Assembly (NCBI GenBank): GCA_010279815.1 | Contig: QEOQ01000207.1 | Location: forward strand, 1,146,078-1,210,077 | Length of the DNA stretch: 64,000 nt | Source of the DNA: Brachionus plicatilis | Taxonomy: Eukaryota > Rotifera > Eurotatoria > Ploima > Brachionidae | Direction: 5' to 3' | Shown here: positions 34,818 through 44,669 of the stretch, piece by piece | Numbering within the stretch: position 1 is the stretch's first letter | Layout of the letters: the number at the start of each line of letters is the position of its first letter | Translations under genes and position numbers: made by a program | The notes under the pieces: model-generated | Database searches by the model: none | What the model was told of the DNA's origin: nothing | The model's input: only the letters and a program-made list of their open reading frames with translations

Positions 34818-36203
34818 ATGATGCAAAATCGTGGACCACCATCTCGACCCTTACAAACAAACAATAGTGCACATAGACCAGTAAATCATCATGCACAGAG
34901 TGCCAATCGTCCAGGACACATCACACACACAAGTCATCCCAACAACTCCAATCGACCTCAACGCCCGGCAAATTCCCAACCACAGCAGCCAGCTCAAGTT
35001 CCTCTACCTAACGTGCTGCCCAAAGGCTGGAAAAAAGAGGAAAAAATCCGAACCAAGGGCATAACAGCCGGGCTAAGTGACATTGCTTATGTGTGCACCA
35101 GTGACAAAAGTGAGCTAGCCAAACCTGGTATTGCTGGCAAAAAATTCAAATCTAAAGTGGAATTAAATAGAATATTTGGCGAAAAATATGATACCTCATT
35201 GTTGGACTTTAAGCGTGGTAAAATATCTCAATTGGCCTACAGGAAATTTCGAAGAAACAAAAATTTGCAGGCTAATCCACAAAATTTCCTATCACTGGCC
35301 AAATATGACAACTGTCTCACTTTACCAACCAGACAAACTGGTTCTATCATTAAACAAACTGTTTCCTTTGTCACAAACAATCACAAAAACGAAGAAACTC
35401 CAAATGTTGTGAGCAATTTTCAGACTTATGCCAATAATCCAAATTCTTTGCAAAGTTTGAGTCAAAATCAAATTAATGTTTTGTCGAAAAATTTGGAAAA
35501 ATGCAAGCCCAACCAAGTAGAAATTTTTTCAACTGAACTTTTTTTTTAAAATTAATTTCAATTAAATTTTGAGTAGCTTTTTTGGGAATTTCACTTTAAC
35601 AATTTAAATTCAAAAAGTGCACATTTGATTGAGATGCAGGATGAAATAAAAGATGACTACAAAATTGATTTATTTAACAAATGTAAATATTTGGCGATTA
35701 AAAATTAGATAAAAATAAAGAAAATATATTTAAGTGAAGAATGTTAATGTTTCGGATGAAAATGCTATAAGAAGTGTTGCAGTGTCGTGGTATTTGAATC
35801 AAAACAAGGCTTTGGTTGGCCAAGATCCCAAAGAGTTCGAAAAAAATTCTCGGGTTTTTTTCGAAAGAGATCAGCCACTGATTCCGGTATGAAATTGCTT
35901 ATTTTTGTTGAGGTTTTGGATTGAATTTGTTTTTTTTTGTAGCTTACCAAGGTTAAAGAAGAAGATCTGAAGACCCAAGAAAACAAGATCAAGGAATTGA
36001 GAAAAGCAATACAACAAGCGATCAGTGACTATGAAGATTTAGACATTGAGTTTTTTGAAAAAGAACTAAGATCTCTGAATGAAGAATTATTTGAGCAAGA
36101 TTGCGTTGAAAAGAGTGATACTGATTCAATTAAGAATGAAATGCAAATTGATGAAGAGGTTGTTGAAGCTAAGGAGGAGACAGCGATTGAAAATGCTGCG
36201 TAG
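34818..36203 (+). CDS. MBD2/3: methyl-CpG-binding domain protein MBD2/3
   Basis: Four exons, 34818-35516, 35640-35682, 35735-35886 and 35943-36203, give 384 aa. The N-terminus is a His/Asn/Pro/Gln-rich linker. The MBD follows at about 68-140 (LPKGWKKEEKIRTKGITAGL, then SDIAYV and GKKFKSKVELNRIFG). The MBD2/3-specific segment LPTRQTGSIIKQTVSFVTN follows. The C-terminal coiled coil (LTKVKEEDLKTQENKIKELR) in this family docks p66 of the NuRD deacetylase complex. An acidic tail closes the protein. The MBD beta-hairpin loop is longer than in vertebrates (CTSDKSELAKPGIAG before GKKF). Whether it still binds 5mC is not decidable here. Confidence 0.93.
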
Positions 36204-36679
36204 ATGTAAAATGGATCAAGCTTTATCTTTGTATAAAATAAAAACTTATGTAATTTGACTAAATTTGCTCTTTTTTTTACTTTTAATTAATAAAAAATAA
36301 AATATTGTTTTAAATGAAGTGATCAATTGCTTTAAATACAGCGTTTTTATTTATGGGCTAAATTACGTAATTTTACATCTATTGACAATAAAAAAAAAGA
36401 ATCCTTTTAACAACTTTTTATCCTTCAAAAACTTAAAAACCATAAAGAGTCTTAAAAAAAAGAATGTACTATTTGTACTTTCCAATAGAATCAATAGAAT
36501 CCTTTTTGGGGAGAAACTAACTTTGACTTTGACTTAAAATAAAAAGTACAAAAAGTATAAAAAGAATGTAACTACATCTATTGTCAATAGCTCTAATTTT
36601 ACATTATTTTTATTAAGCTTACGTGAATATTAGTCGGTGAGGATAAGTAATTTTACGAAAAAATATGTAAGCTTACATT

Positions 36680-36972
36680 CAGAGTTGTTTAAAAGTCACA
36701 AAAAATAGTCCAAGTCCGGATTTTTTTTTTTCAAAGTCTTCAAATTGAATCTTTAAATCGAGCAAAGACTTAAAATGTTTTTTTAAAATTTGCTAGATCA
36801 GGCTTCATATCAAAAAATTTACATACTCTTGGGTTGTCAAATGCAATAGATTTGCCAAATATCAGAATTTTCATAAATGTCTTCACAATATTCAAACCTG
36901 GACTTGGACTTTGAAAAAAACAAAAAAAAAAGTCCTGACTTGGACTTGACTTGAGACTTTTAAACAACTCTG
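36680..36972. mobile_element. hAT-type MITE, copy 2, with 8-bp target duplication
   Basis: A 293-bp element with ends CAGAGTTGTTTAAAAGTC and GACTTTTAAACAACTCTG. It is flanked by the perfect direct repeat CTTACATT at 36672-36679 and 36973-36980. An 8-bp duplication is the hAT superfamily signature. The core is the reverse complement of copy 1 (GCTAGATCAGGCTTCATATC, CTTGGGTTGTCAAATGCAAT). Confidence 0.88.
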
Positions 36973-37859
36973 CTTACATTAAAATTGTTTTTATTTGATA
37001 AAATTTTAATCTTTTTTAAATAAATTAGCTAAAACATTAATCAATTTTTATTTTGAATAGACTAGATATGATATTAATATCCTTTCTCCATATTTTCGCG
37101 TTCTTTAATACAAAATTATATAAATTCATTATCAACCTTTTTTGCAATCAATCGCTTTTATAAATCAACTAGACTTGTTTATATGCGAATTTTTATCTAT
37201 TTATCTTAATTTTTAAAAATCTTCGAGAATTTAGGCGTTTTTTTCTTTTAAAAGAAGAGATGGCTAATTAACAGTAATCATATCAGGTAACCATTAAGAT
37301 TGTCAACTTTGAGAAAAATCTCAAGTGAAAACAAATGAAAGAAGTATTTTAGTGACATACAAAAAAGAAAAAAATAGAAATTTTTAAAAATTGACTAATT
37401 AAGAGAAAGGATAAAATTGAAAAAATTAAATAAAACTTAAATAAATAGAGTCTTAAAAATAAAGTACTTTAATGAAAAATTGAAAAAAATTAATTTAATT
37501 AATTAAAACTATCTATATTTGATTTCAACCTTAAATGGAGGCTGAACAAAATGTGCTAGAGTTTAGATTTCGGTCGTGTGTGAAAGCTGGTAAAATTTTG
37601 TACTGGAAAAATGATGGGGGAGATAAGTATGGGCCCATGTTTTATTTAAAAACTGGAGGTCCGTGTTTTAGTTATAACCCTTTTTTCGTAGTTTACTGAA
37701 AAAAAATTTATTTTCGTAAAAAATTTAAATAAGAAAAATGCTCTTTATGCATCGGCCTAGTAAAAAAAAGGTTCTTACCCAAATTGGCAAAAATAGATCA
37801 GAATAGTACAGCTGATTGTTAAAATTTATTTTTATTTTTAGCAGTAGTTTTATTATTAT

Positions 37860-38531
37860 TTAAATCTCCTAATTACAAATTTAAACATTAAAAAATTCTT
37901 ATTCATCTCATATCATTTTAATCATAAAAATTTATTAAAATATAGCTGCAAAAAATAAGATAAAAGAATATTATCGTAAATTTTTAAGACAAATTTTCTA
38001 AGCTATGGCAAAAACCAACAGAGATGGAAAAAACATTTGGATTTTTTTTATTCTAGATTGATAAATAGCTTTGTGATCAAAAGATCAATACTGAAATATA
38101 CAACATTCAAGCTATCAATTTTCAATAATATCAATTTGATCTTTATTGACTTTGTAAAAAAATTTAAAAAAATTGATATAAATTTATCAATGTTTTATTG
38201 CTTTCATAAAAATTAATTAATTTTTTGATTTTCTTTAATATCGTTAAAATTTTAATTTTAAATATTAAACAAATTTTATTTGTATTAAAAAAATGAACTG
38301 GTAATCAGTCGACTACGATAAAGGCACTAGCCTGTTGATTAACCTTGAAATTAAAAAAAAATTAATTAGAAATTTAAACTTTAAAAAATTCATCTCATAT
38401 TTTTTCAATCATAAAATTTGATAAAAATACAGCTGCGAAAAAATATATATCGAAAATAAAATCCAAAAGAATATTTAAATATTAATTTTCTAATTTATTA
38501 TCGTAAATTTTTAAGACAAATTTTCTAAGCT
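37860..38531. repeat. dispersed direct repeat upstream of SAR1
   Basis: Two ~145-170-bp copies at about 37860-38004 and 38360-38531, same orientation. Shared words include TTCATCTCATAT/ATTCATCTCATAT, AATCATAAAA, and the near-identical terminal block TTATCGTAAATTTTTAAGAC then AAATTTTCTAAGCT. The second copy ends 188 bp before the SAR1 start codon. Confidence 0.7.
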
Positions 38532-38718
38532 CCTAAAAAATTGAACGAAACACATTTAGAGAAATTTAAAATTATGATTTTTAAGCAAGTCAAAATAAAA
38601 TTTTTGTCAGTCCTTTCCAAAAAACCTTGAACTAAAATTCTATTTATACAACAATAAAAATTTTAGTAAATTTTTTTTACAAACGTGAAATAAAATTTTT
38701 GAAAAAATTTTGGGTGCT

Positions 38719-39598
38719 ATGTTTCTTTGGGATTGGATTAGCGGCATTTTGAATTTTCTCGGCTTATACAAGAAATCCGGAAAGCTGGTATTTTTGGGTC
38801 TGGACAATGCTGGTAGGTAAAGACAAAAAAATTCAGATGAAATTTCTCTAACAAAAATTTAACATAGGTAAAACAACTCTTTTACACATGCTAAAAGACA
38901 ACAAATTAGCTCAGCATGTACCAACATTGCATCCAACATCAGAAGAATTGACTTTGGGAAACATAAATTTTACTACATTCGATTTAGGCGGTCACGCTCA
39001 AGGCAGGTTCATAGTCCTTAATTTTTTAAAATATCAATAATTTTATTAAATTACATTTTTAGTTCGCAAAGTCTGGAAGGAATATTTTCCGGCTATAGAT
39101 GCCATTGTGTTCTTAATCGATGCTTGGGATAGACAAAGGTTAAATGAGTCCTATATCGAATTCGAATCAATTCTAAATGATGAACAGCTTTCTGAATGTC
39201 CTATTTTGATTTTAGGCAATAAAATTGATAAGAATGGAGCTTGTGGCGAACACGAAATCAGACAGATGTTTAGACTCAATGGAAGAACAACCGGAAAGGT
39301 ATTTAACTTTTGAGTATTTTAAGTCAAATTTCAAGTGATGTATCTCTAAACAATAGATCCTTCTGAGTTTAACAACTGTACTCACTTAAAAGTTAGTTAC
39401 TCGTTGAGGAAAATTTAAATCTGATGAAATTTGATTTTTTTAAAATTTTTTTAAGCCAAACTTTTAACCAATTTTAAATCTTAGAGCAATGTCCCGAGAG
39501 AAAAATTGCAAACTAGACCAATGGAATTGTTTATGTGCAGTGTGAAGCTAAAAGAAGGATATGGTGAAGCTTTTAGATGGCTTTCAAATTATCTATAA
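38719..39598 (+). CDS. SAR1: SAR1 small GTPase (COPII)
   Basis: Exons 38719-38812, 38868-39002, 39063-39298 and 39485-39598 give 192 aa, the family size. An N-terminal amphipathic/hydrophobic helix ([20 protein letters not shown]) inserts into ER membrane in place of a myristoylated glycine. Motifs: [15 protein letters not shown]-loop, [11 protein letters not shown] switch I, FDLGGHAQ switch II, NKID, and [16 protein letters not shown]. Drosophila-like [11 protein letters not shown] is conserved. The protein starts COPII coat assembly at ER exit sites. The intron after GGHAQ starts with GC (AAG|GCAGGT); no GT donor keeps the frame. Confidence 0.95.
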
Positions 39599-39972
39599 AC
39601 TCTTTTTATACTCATTTAATTTGCTAAAAACTAGTCGTGTAATTAATTCAAGTCGAATTTTCTCATTTATTTAATTTATATTTATTTAAATAAAAAATTT
39701 CTAAAATAATTTCTTGTTAAATATTCTTAGTAGCTTGATTTGTACCAAGTTAACAAAATATAAGTGCAGTGATGTTCAATTATTACCCAAGCATCCTGCA
39801 GTCGATGAGATTTAATTGATTTTTTTTAGAAGAAAAAAAATAATTATTTTATTATTATTATTATTATAAGATAAAGTTTCTATTCTTGGTGAATTTTTCT
39901 TTGTATTCTTTTGATTTATATCTTTTGAAGATCCTGAAGAATATATTAAGATAATCTTAAAATAAATCTCGG

Positions 39973-41118
39973 AGGTCTATAGTAATAGGTGACCAAGACT
40001 GGTCAACTAATTTTCAAAGAGGGAATATCTGACAAAAAGTTAAAAAATAAAAAAATTAATTGACCAAAGATATTAAAAATCATCAGTTTTAAGTTTTAAT
40101 GATTTTTAATCAGATGTATTTTTAACAATTTTCGCTCAAAAAAATTATCGCATTCAGTACAATTGATTGGGCTTCTCTTATTACCTAAAAATCTTAATTA
40201 AATTTTTTTTACTTCTTCTTAAGTTCCATACGTGCATTTTGGTTTTTCAGAATATTTTAAAGCACAATAAACCTTTTATTGTACAAAATGATTTTTATTT
40301 TATCAAATAAAATTCAACTTTTTTTCAAGTAAGAATCATCAAAAGTTGTTATAAGAGATTAAAAATATGCTAATAGTTAAATACATTATTATTCTTTTAA
40401 CACTAGAAGCACCAAAAAAAAATACTAGAAGCACCAAACGGGATCAAATGACTCTTTTTAAAATTAGAGATATTTTAAGGCTTTATTCGAAAAAAAAATA
40501 TATCAAATTAATCATATATCAATTTTAAATCATGTAATAAAAAAAAAAGATTCCTATAAAAATTATTTCTCACATTTTTTACAAATAAACACACGTTCCG
40601 TTGTACATTGTCCGCAAACTGATTTATTACAGTTTGTACAGATTAAATTAGTTTTATTATTGTTGCAAAGGCCAATTTGACACTTAACACGCTTTGGAGA
40701 ACTGTTTTCTTGATCATATAAACTTTGGGCTCTTTTATGTACACTTTTAGATGTTTGGGGTGCAGAATGGGTAGAATAGGAGTCATTTGACCCTTTTTGG
40801 TGCTTCTAGTAGTATAAAGTCAATTTAAAAAAATGAAGCATCAAGTGAATATGTTAATATAAAATTTTTAAATTTAACTTTATTTAATGTTAACTTTACA
40901 ATTTGAAGTTTCAATCTTTTCAGACTATTGAATTATAACTAAGTAAAAATTCAATAAGAGTCATATTGACACCTTGGTGCTTCTAGTGTTAAAAAAATGA
41001 GTGACCAAACAAAAAAATAGGTGATCAATTTCTGGTCATATGTTACCTCTTTGAAAATTAGACTACCAGTCTTGGTCACATAATATGTAACCAACTGATC
41101 ACCCATCACTACAGACCT
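39973..41118. mobile_element. hAT-like MITE interrupted by a piggyBac element
   Basis: Inverted ends AGGTCTATAGTAATAGG and, inverted on the right, AGGTCTGTAGTGATGGG. The arms continue inward with GACCAAGACTGG and AATTTTCAAAGAGG on both sides. Flanking 8-mers AATCTCGG (39965-39972) and AATCTCAG (41119-41126) differ at one base and look like an aged 8-bp target duplication. The 588-bp piggyBac at 40401 lies inside, so this element is older. Confidence 0.72.
40401..40988 (-). mobile_element. piggyBac-type remnant with TTAA target site and Cys-rich transposase tail
   Basis: Flanked by TTAA at 40397-40400 and 40989-40992. The ends CACTAGAAGCACC and GGTGCTTCTAGTG are perfect 13-bp inverted repeats. 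Minus strand 40563-40772 encodes a transposase C-terminal Cys-rich finger (VKCQIGLCNNNKTNLICTNC, CGQC, FICKKCEK, stop). Inner copies of the terminal word (ACTAGAAGCACC near 40424, GGTGCTTCTAGT near 40800) with GATCAAATGACTC/GAGTCATTTGACC subterminal repeats suggest an internal deletion product nested in or fused to a second copy. Confidence 0.82.
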
Positions 41119-41826
41119 AATCTCAGTAGTCTTATTTTGAAAATTTTTTTTTGATTTCAAACAGACAATTAAAATCGAAAATTTATTTTATATTAATGAG
41201 TTTGAAAAAAGAGTAAGTTAAAAACTATCGATTTCATGTTTCTATTTCTTTTATTATTCGATAAACACCACAACTATGATGTAATTAATGAAAAATTAGT
41301 AAAAATAAAAGACAAAATTAACTGATAATTCAATTTTTTTTATTTAAAGTTAAATTTAAGTTAAATAATTAAAAAAAAAAAATTAAATAATACAACAGAA
41401 TAAAATTGAAAAATCTCATTACAGATCGGTAATATTAAAAAAAAATTTGATGTGCTAAAAATTAAGATCAAGTTAAAAAAATTATTAAATCTTAATCAAG
41501 CATCCATAACAATTTTGCAGACTAATTTATTTTAATGATTATTGATGGCCAGAAAATGCATAGTTTTTGCATTGTACAGTTAAGTTTAAGATTTGTTTTG
41601 GACTTTAACAGCAAAATCTTAATCAACAATAACTTTTTTAAAGCGTTTCTCTAATATTGCTCATATTCTACTGCTGTTTATTCACTCTTCTGTTTTTTTA
41701 GCTGCATTTCATTTTTAATTCCAATGTTTTTATTTACAATTATTTTATTCAAATGACAACTTTTTTTGACAGGTTTTATTTTTAGAAAATTCTCATAAAA
41801 ACATATTTTAGAATATATAATTTACA

Positions 41827-43476
41827 ATGGAAGTTGACCAGACAGATAAAATACAAGAAGATACGAATTCTGCATCTAACAAGAAACAACTTAGAAAAAA
41901 AATTCTTGATCAGCTTGAATTTTATTTTTCAGATTCAAATTTAACCAAGGACAGATTTTTAAAGCAGGAAATCAAAAATTCTACCGATGGATGTAGGCTT
42001 TTTGGTCAAAATAATTATTTTTAATTGATAATTTTTAATTTTTAGTTATTTATTTGACTACGTTTTTACAGTTCAATAAGATAAGAAATCTTGGTGCCAA
42101 TCTCAAAGAAATACGCAAGTCAATAAAAAAATCAGATTTGTTGGAGCTTAATGAAGATGAATCAATGGTTCGACGAAAAACTCAGTTTGTTGAGCTCACT
42201 CAAAAAGAAATTGATAAAAAAACAATTTATGTCGAGAATGTGCCTGCAAAACTTACCAACGAAGAACTCAAAACATACTTTGAACAATTCGGAAAAATTT
42301 CTTACATCAGCTTGCCAAAATTTCAAACCACTAATCAACCGAAAGGTTTCGCTTTTATAGAATTTGACCAAAAAAGTGATTCTAAACGGGCAATTGAAGT
42401 ATTGATTTAAGCTATTTTTTTTCTCATTTGGCTAATAATTTTAAGGCCTTTAATGATCAAAGTGGAGAACAAGATCACAAACCGATAGGTAAATTTCCCA
42501 AGTGCAACGCTCAAATAATAGAGCTTGAAAAAAAAATTAAAAAATTGAAACAAGAAAGTATGTATTCATTGTAGAAACAATTTGACAGAATAATTTTTTT
42601 TGTAATCTTAAATAAGTTAGCTCAATGGAACCGGAAGATTCTGAGAATGATCAAAAAGCTTCTGGAAACAAACGAGAAATTGATTCGGACAATGAGCCTG
42701 AGAGAAAGAAAGCCAAACAAATTTCCAAAGCAGAAAAGTCAAAAAAAGAATGGTTCAATAATTTAAGGTGAGTCGAAATTTAATTTAAATCAAAATTCTG
42801 AGAAAATTTTTAATCAAAGAGTTGTGTCTAAAAAAAAATGGCTAAAATCTAAAGAAAAATTTTTGCAAAATCAAAAACTGGAAATGGGCCGATTAAAAGA
42901 AGAGCTAAATGAACTCAATAAAAAATTAAATGATCTAAAAAATGATCAAAGGCAAAAAATAGACGAAGCTAAAAAACCTGATGATGTCACATCTGGATGT
43001 ATTTTAAAAATTGAATTAAATCTTAATGACCCTAAAGATTACGAAATTTTTTCAATGGGTAGAAATCGATTCAGAGAAAAATATTTGTCAACTCATGAAG
43101 ATAAGATAGCTTATGTTGATATGGAAAAAAATTCTAATAAAATTTTGATCCGATGCAAATCGAATCAATTCGCACAAGAAATTTTAAAAGATAAAACTTG
43201 TTTGGAAAACTTTTCAAAAACTTTACTACAAGGTGAAGAAGAGAACACATACTTTGAAAAAATAGTTTCGAACCGTAATAAAAAACACGAAAAAAAGGAA
43301 CGAAAAGAAAAACAAAAGTCGGACAAAAAAGTAAATTTCTATCAATCCAGCTAAGATTTACAAATTAAAATAAATTTTTTTTTTCAATTAAGATTACTGA
43401 AATAAAACATAATTCAAATCAAGTACAAGTTGAAACTAAATCAAAGCATGTGAAATTCGATGATAATGATAATTAG
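41827..43476 (+). CDS. LARP7: LARP7, La-related protein of the 7SK RNP
   Basis: Six exons, 41827-41992, 42046-42398, 42446-42557, 42617-42767, 42820-43330 and 43393-43476, give 458 aa. The La motif is at about 20-95 (QLEFYFSDSNLTKDRFLKQE, FLQFNKIRNL, EDESMVRRK). RRM1 follows at about 135-210 (KTIYVENVPAKLTNEEL, PKGFAFIEFD). A Lys-rich linker and coiled coil lead to a C-terminal xRRM (SGCILKIELNLNDP, IAYVDMEKNSNKILIRC, TYFEKIVSNRNKKHEK). It ends SKHVKFDDND, very like the end of human LARP7. The family binds the 3' U-rich end of 7SK RNA and stabilises the P-TEFb-inhibiting RNP; some relatives act on U6 or telomerase RNA. Confidence 0.93.
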
Positions 43477-44669
43477 AAAATTTTCCATTTTCTTTAAACT
43501 TAAAATAAATTTGATAAAATTTTCTAAAATAATTTTTTATTCAAATTTTTTACAATTTTTTGACAAGCTTAAATTTTTTTCATTTAAATACTAAAATTGA
43601 ATATTTAAAATTTAATCAATATAATTGCTTTCTAAAATTTCAACTTAGTTCAAATTAAAAATTATTTATAAATTAAACAATATCAAATTAGGATAAACAA
43701 GATCCATCATAGATTAAAAAAGTAATTTGTTTTTTTTAAGAAAATTTTAATTTTTTTTTTAATTAATTAATAAAATAATTAATTTTTCAGTTTAAATGCA
43801 AATAATTTTATATTTGAGTTATTTTAAAGTGCGATTTATTATCAGAATTTAAATCAAAAATTGAGGAGCATATTTAGAAGTCTAGTGGCTGAATGGAAAA
43901 AACATGCCTTGATTTGGCCTAACTTAAAAATGAACAAATTTTTTTCCATCATAAAATACTACATTTGGTAAGCCACAAGCTGTATTCAATTGCCTAGAGC
44001 CAATAAAGATTCCATCTGGGAAGAAAATCGACAGTCAGTGGCAAGCTCTTATCTAGTTTCATGCAATTTTGCAATAGTCATTCTTGTACAACCTTGAAAC
44101 CACAGGTGTCGAAAAATAGAGTCATTAATAGATAAAACCTCTTGAAAGCTCTTTTTTTTGTAAAACTATTGCTAAGTATGTTAATGTATCTATCGGTTTG
44201 ATTAGTTAATAAGCCTCAAGCTAAGTAAATGCAACAGATTTGCACCATTGCTACATAGATAACCTGATTCTTTATAATTTAAGATAAAAATTCTGTTTAC
44301 TTTTTAATTGAAACAGTGTATTTTCTCCTTAATTTATTTTAAATAAATTTTATTGTTCGTTTAGGCTTGAATGGAATTTTTTTTTATAAAGTAAATAAAA
44401 TTGTTTACTTTGTTAAATCGAGGTCTAAGGCAATAGTTTCAATTAAGCTATTTTAAAAATAAACTTATCACGTTTACGGAACCCTTCCAGATCTATCAAT
44501 TTCGCATGAAAGATGCCACAACACCTCGCTTAATCAAATACTGATAATTAAATTAAAAATCAGATATCTCTTCCTGTCTGGTTTATTTGTTTATCAATAT
44601 TCTTAGCAGGGCAAAATAAAAAATTTTGAAAAATTCAAATCTTATCTTATAAATTTACTAGAACGAAAA
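43477..44669. other. AT-rich intergenic stretch
   Basis: No gene supported. 43860-44130 is less AT-rich (TGGCCTAACTTAAAAATG, CCTAGAGCCAATAAAGATTC) and could be relic coding or repeat sequence, but no frame stays open and no motif is recognised. Confidence 0.45.

Larger units (their letters stand above)
36204..38718. other. intergenic region with a MITE and a direct repeat
   Basis: No gene. ACATCTATTGACAAT near 36376 recurs inverted as ATTGTCAATAG near 36580, so the hAT MITE at 36680 may sit inside an older foldback. Near 37535-37590 is a short less-AT patch (GGAGGCTGAACAAAATGTGC) without coding support. Confidence 0.45.
39599..41826. other. intergenic region with nested transposons
   Basis: Outside the elements called at 39973-41118 the sequence is AT-rich, with a short (TTA)n at about 39850-39866. 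Nothing coding was recognised. The last few hundred bases are the LARP7 upstream region. Confidence 0.5.

Noticed and set aside
36319..36537. 72-codon plus-strand open stretch after MBD2/3
   Set aside because: Lys/Asn/Phe-rich, lies in AT-rich spacer with foldback sequence, and has no coding signature.
43860..44130. Less AT-rich intergenic patch suspected to be a pseudogene
   Set aside because: No frame stays open beyond a few dozen codons and no motif could be recognised on either strand.
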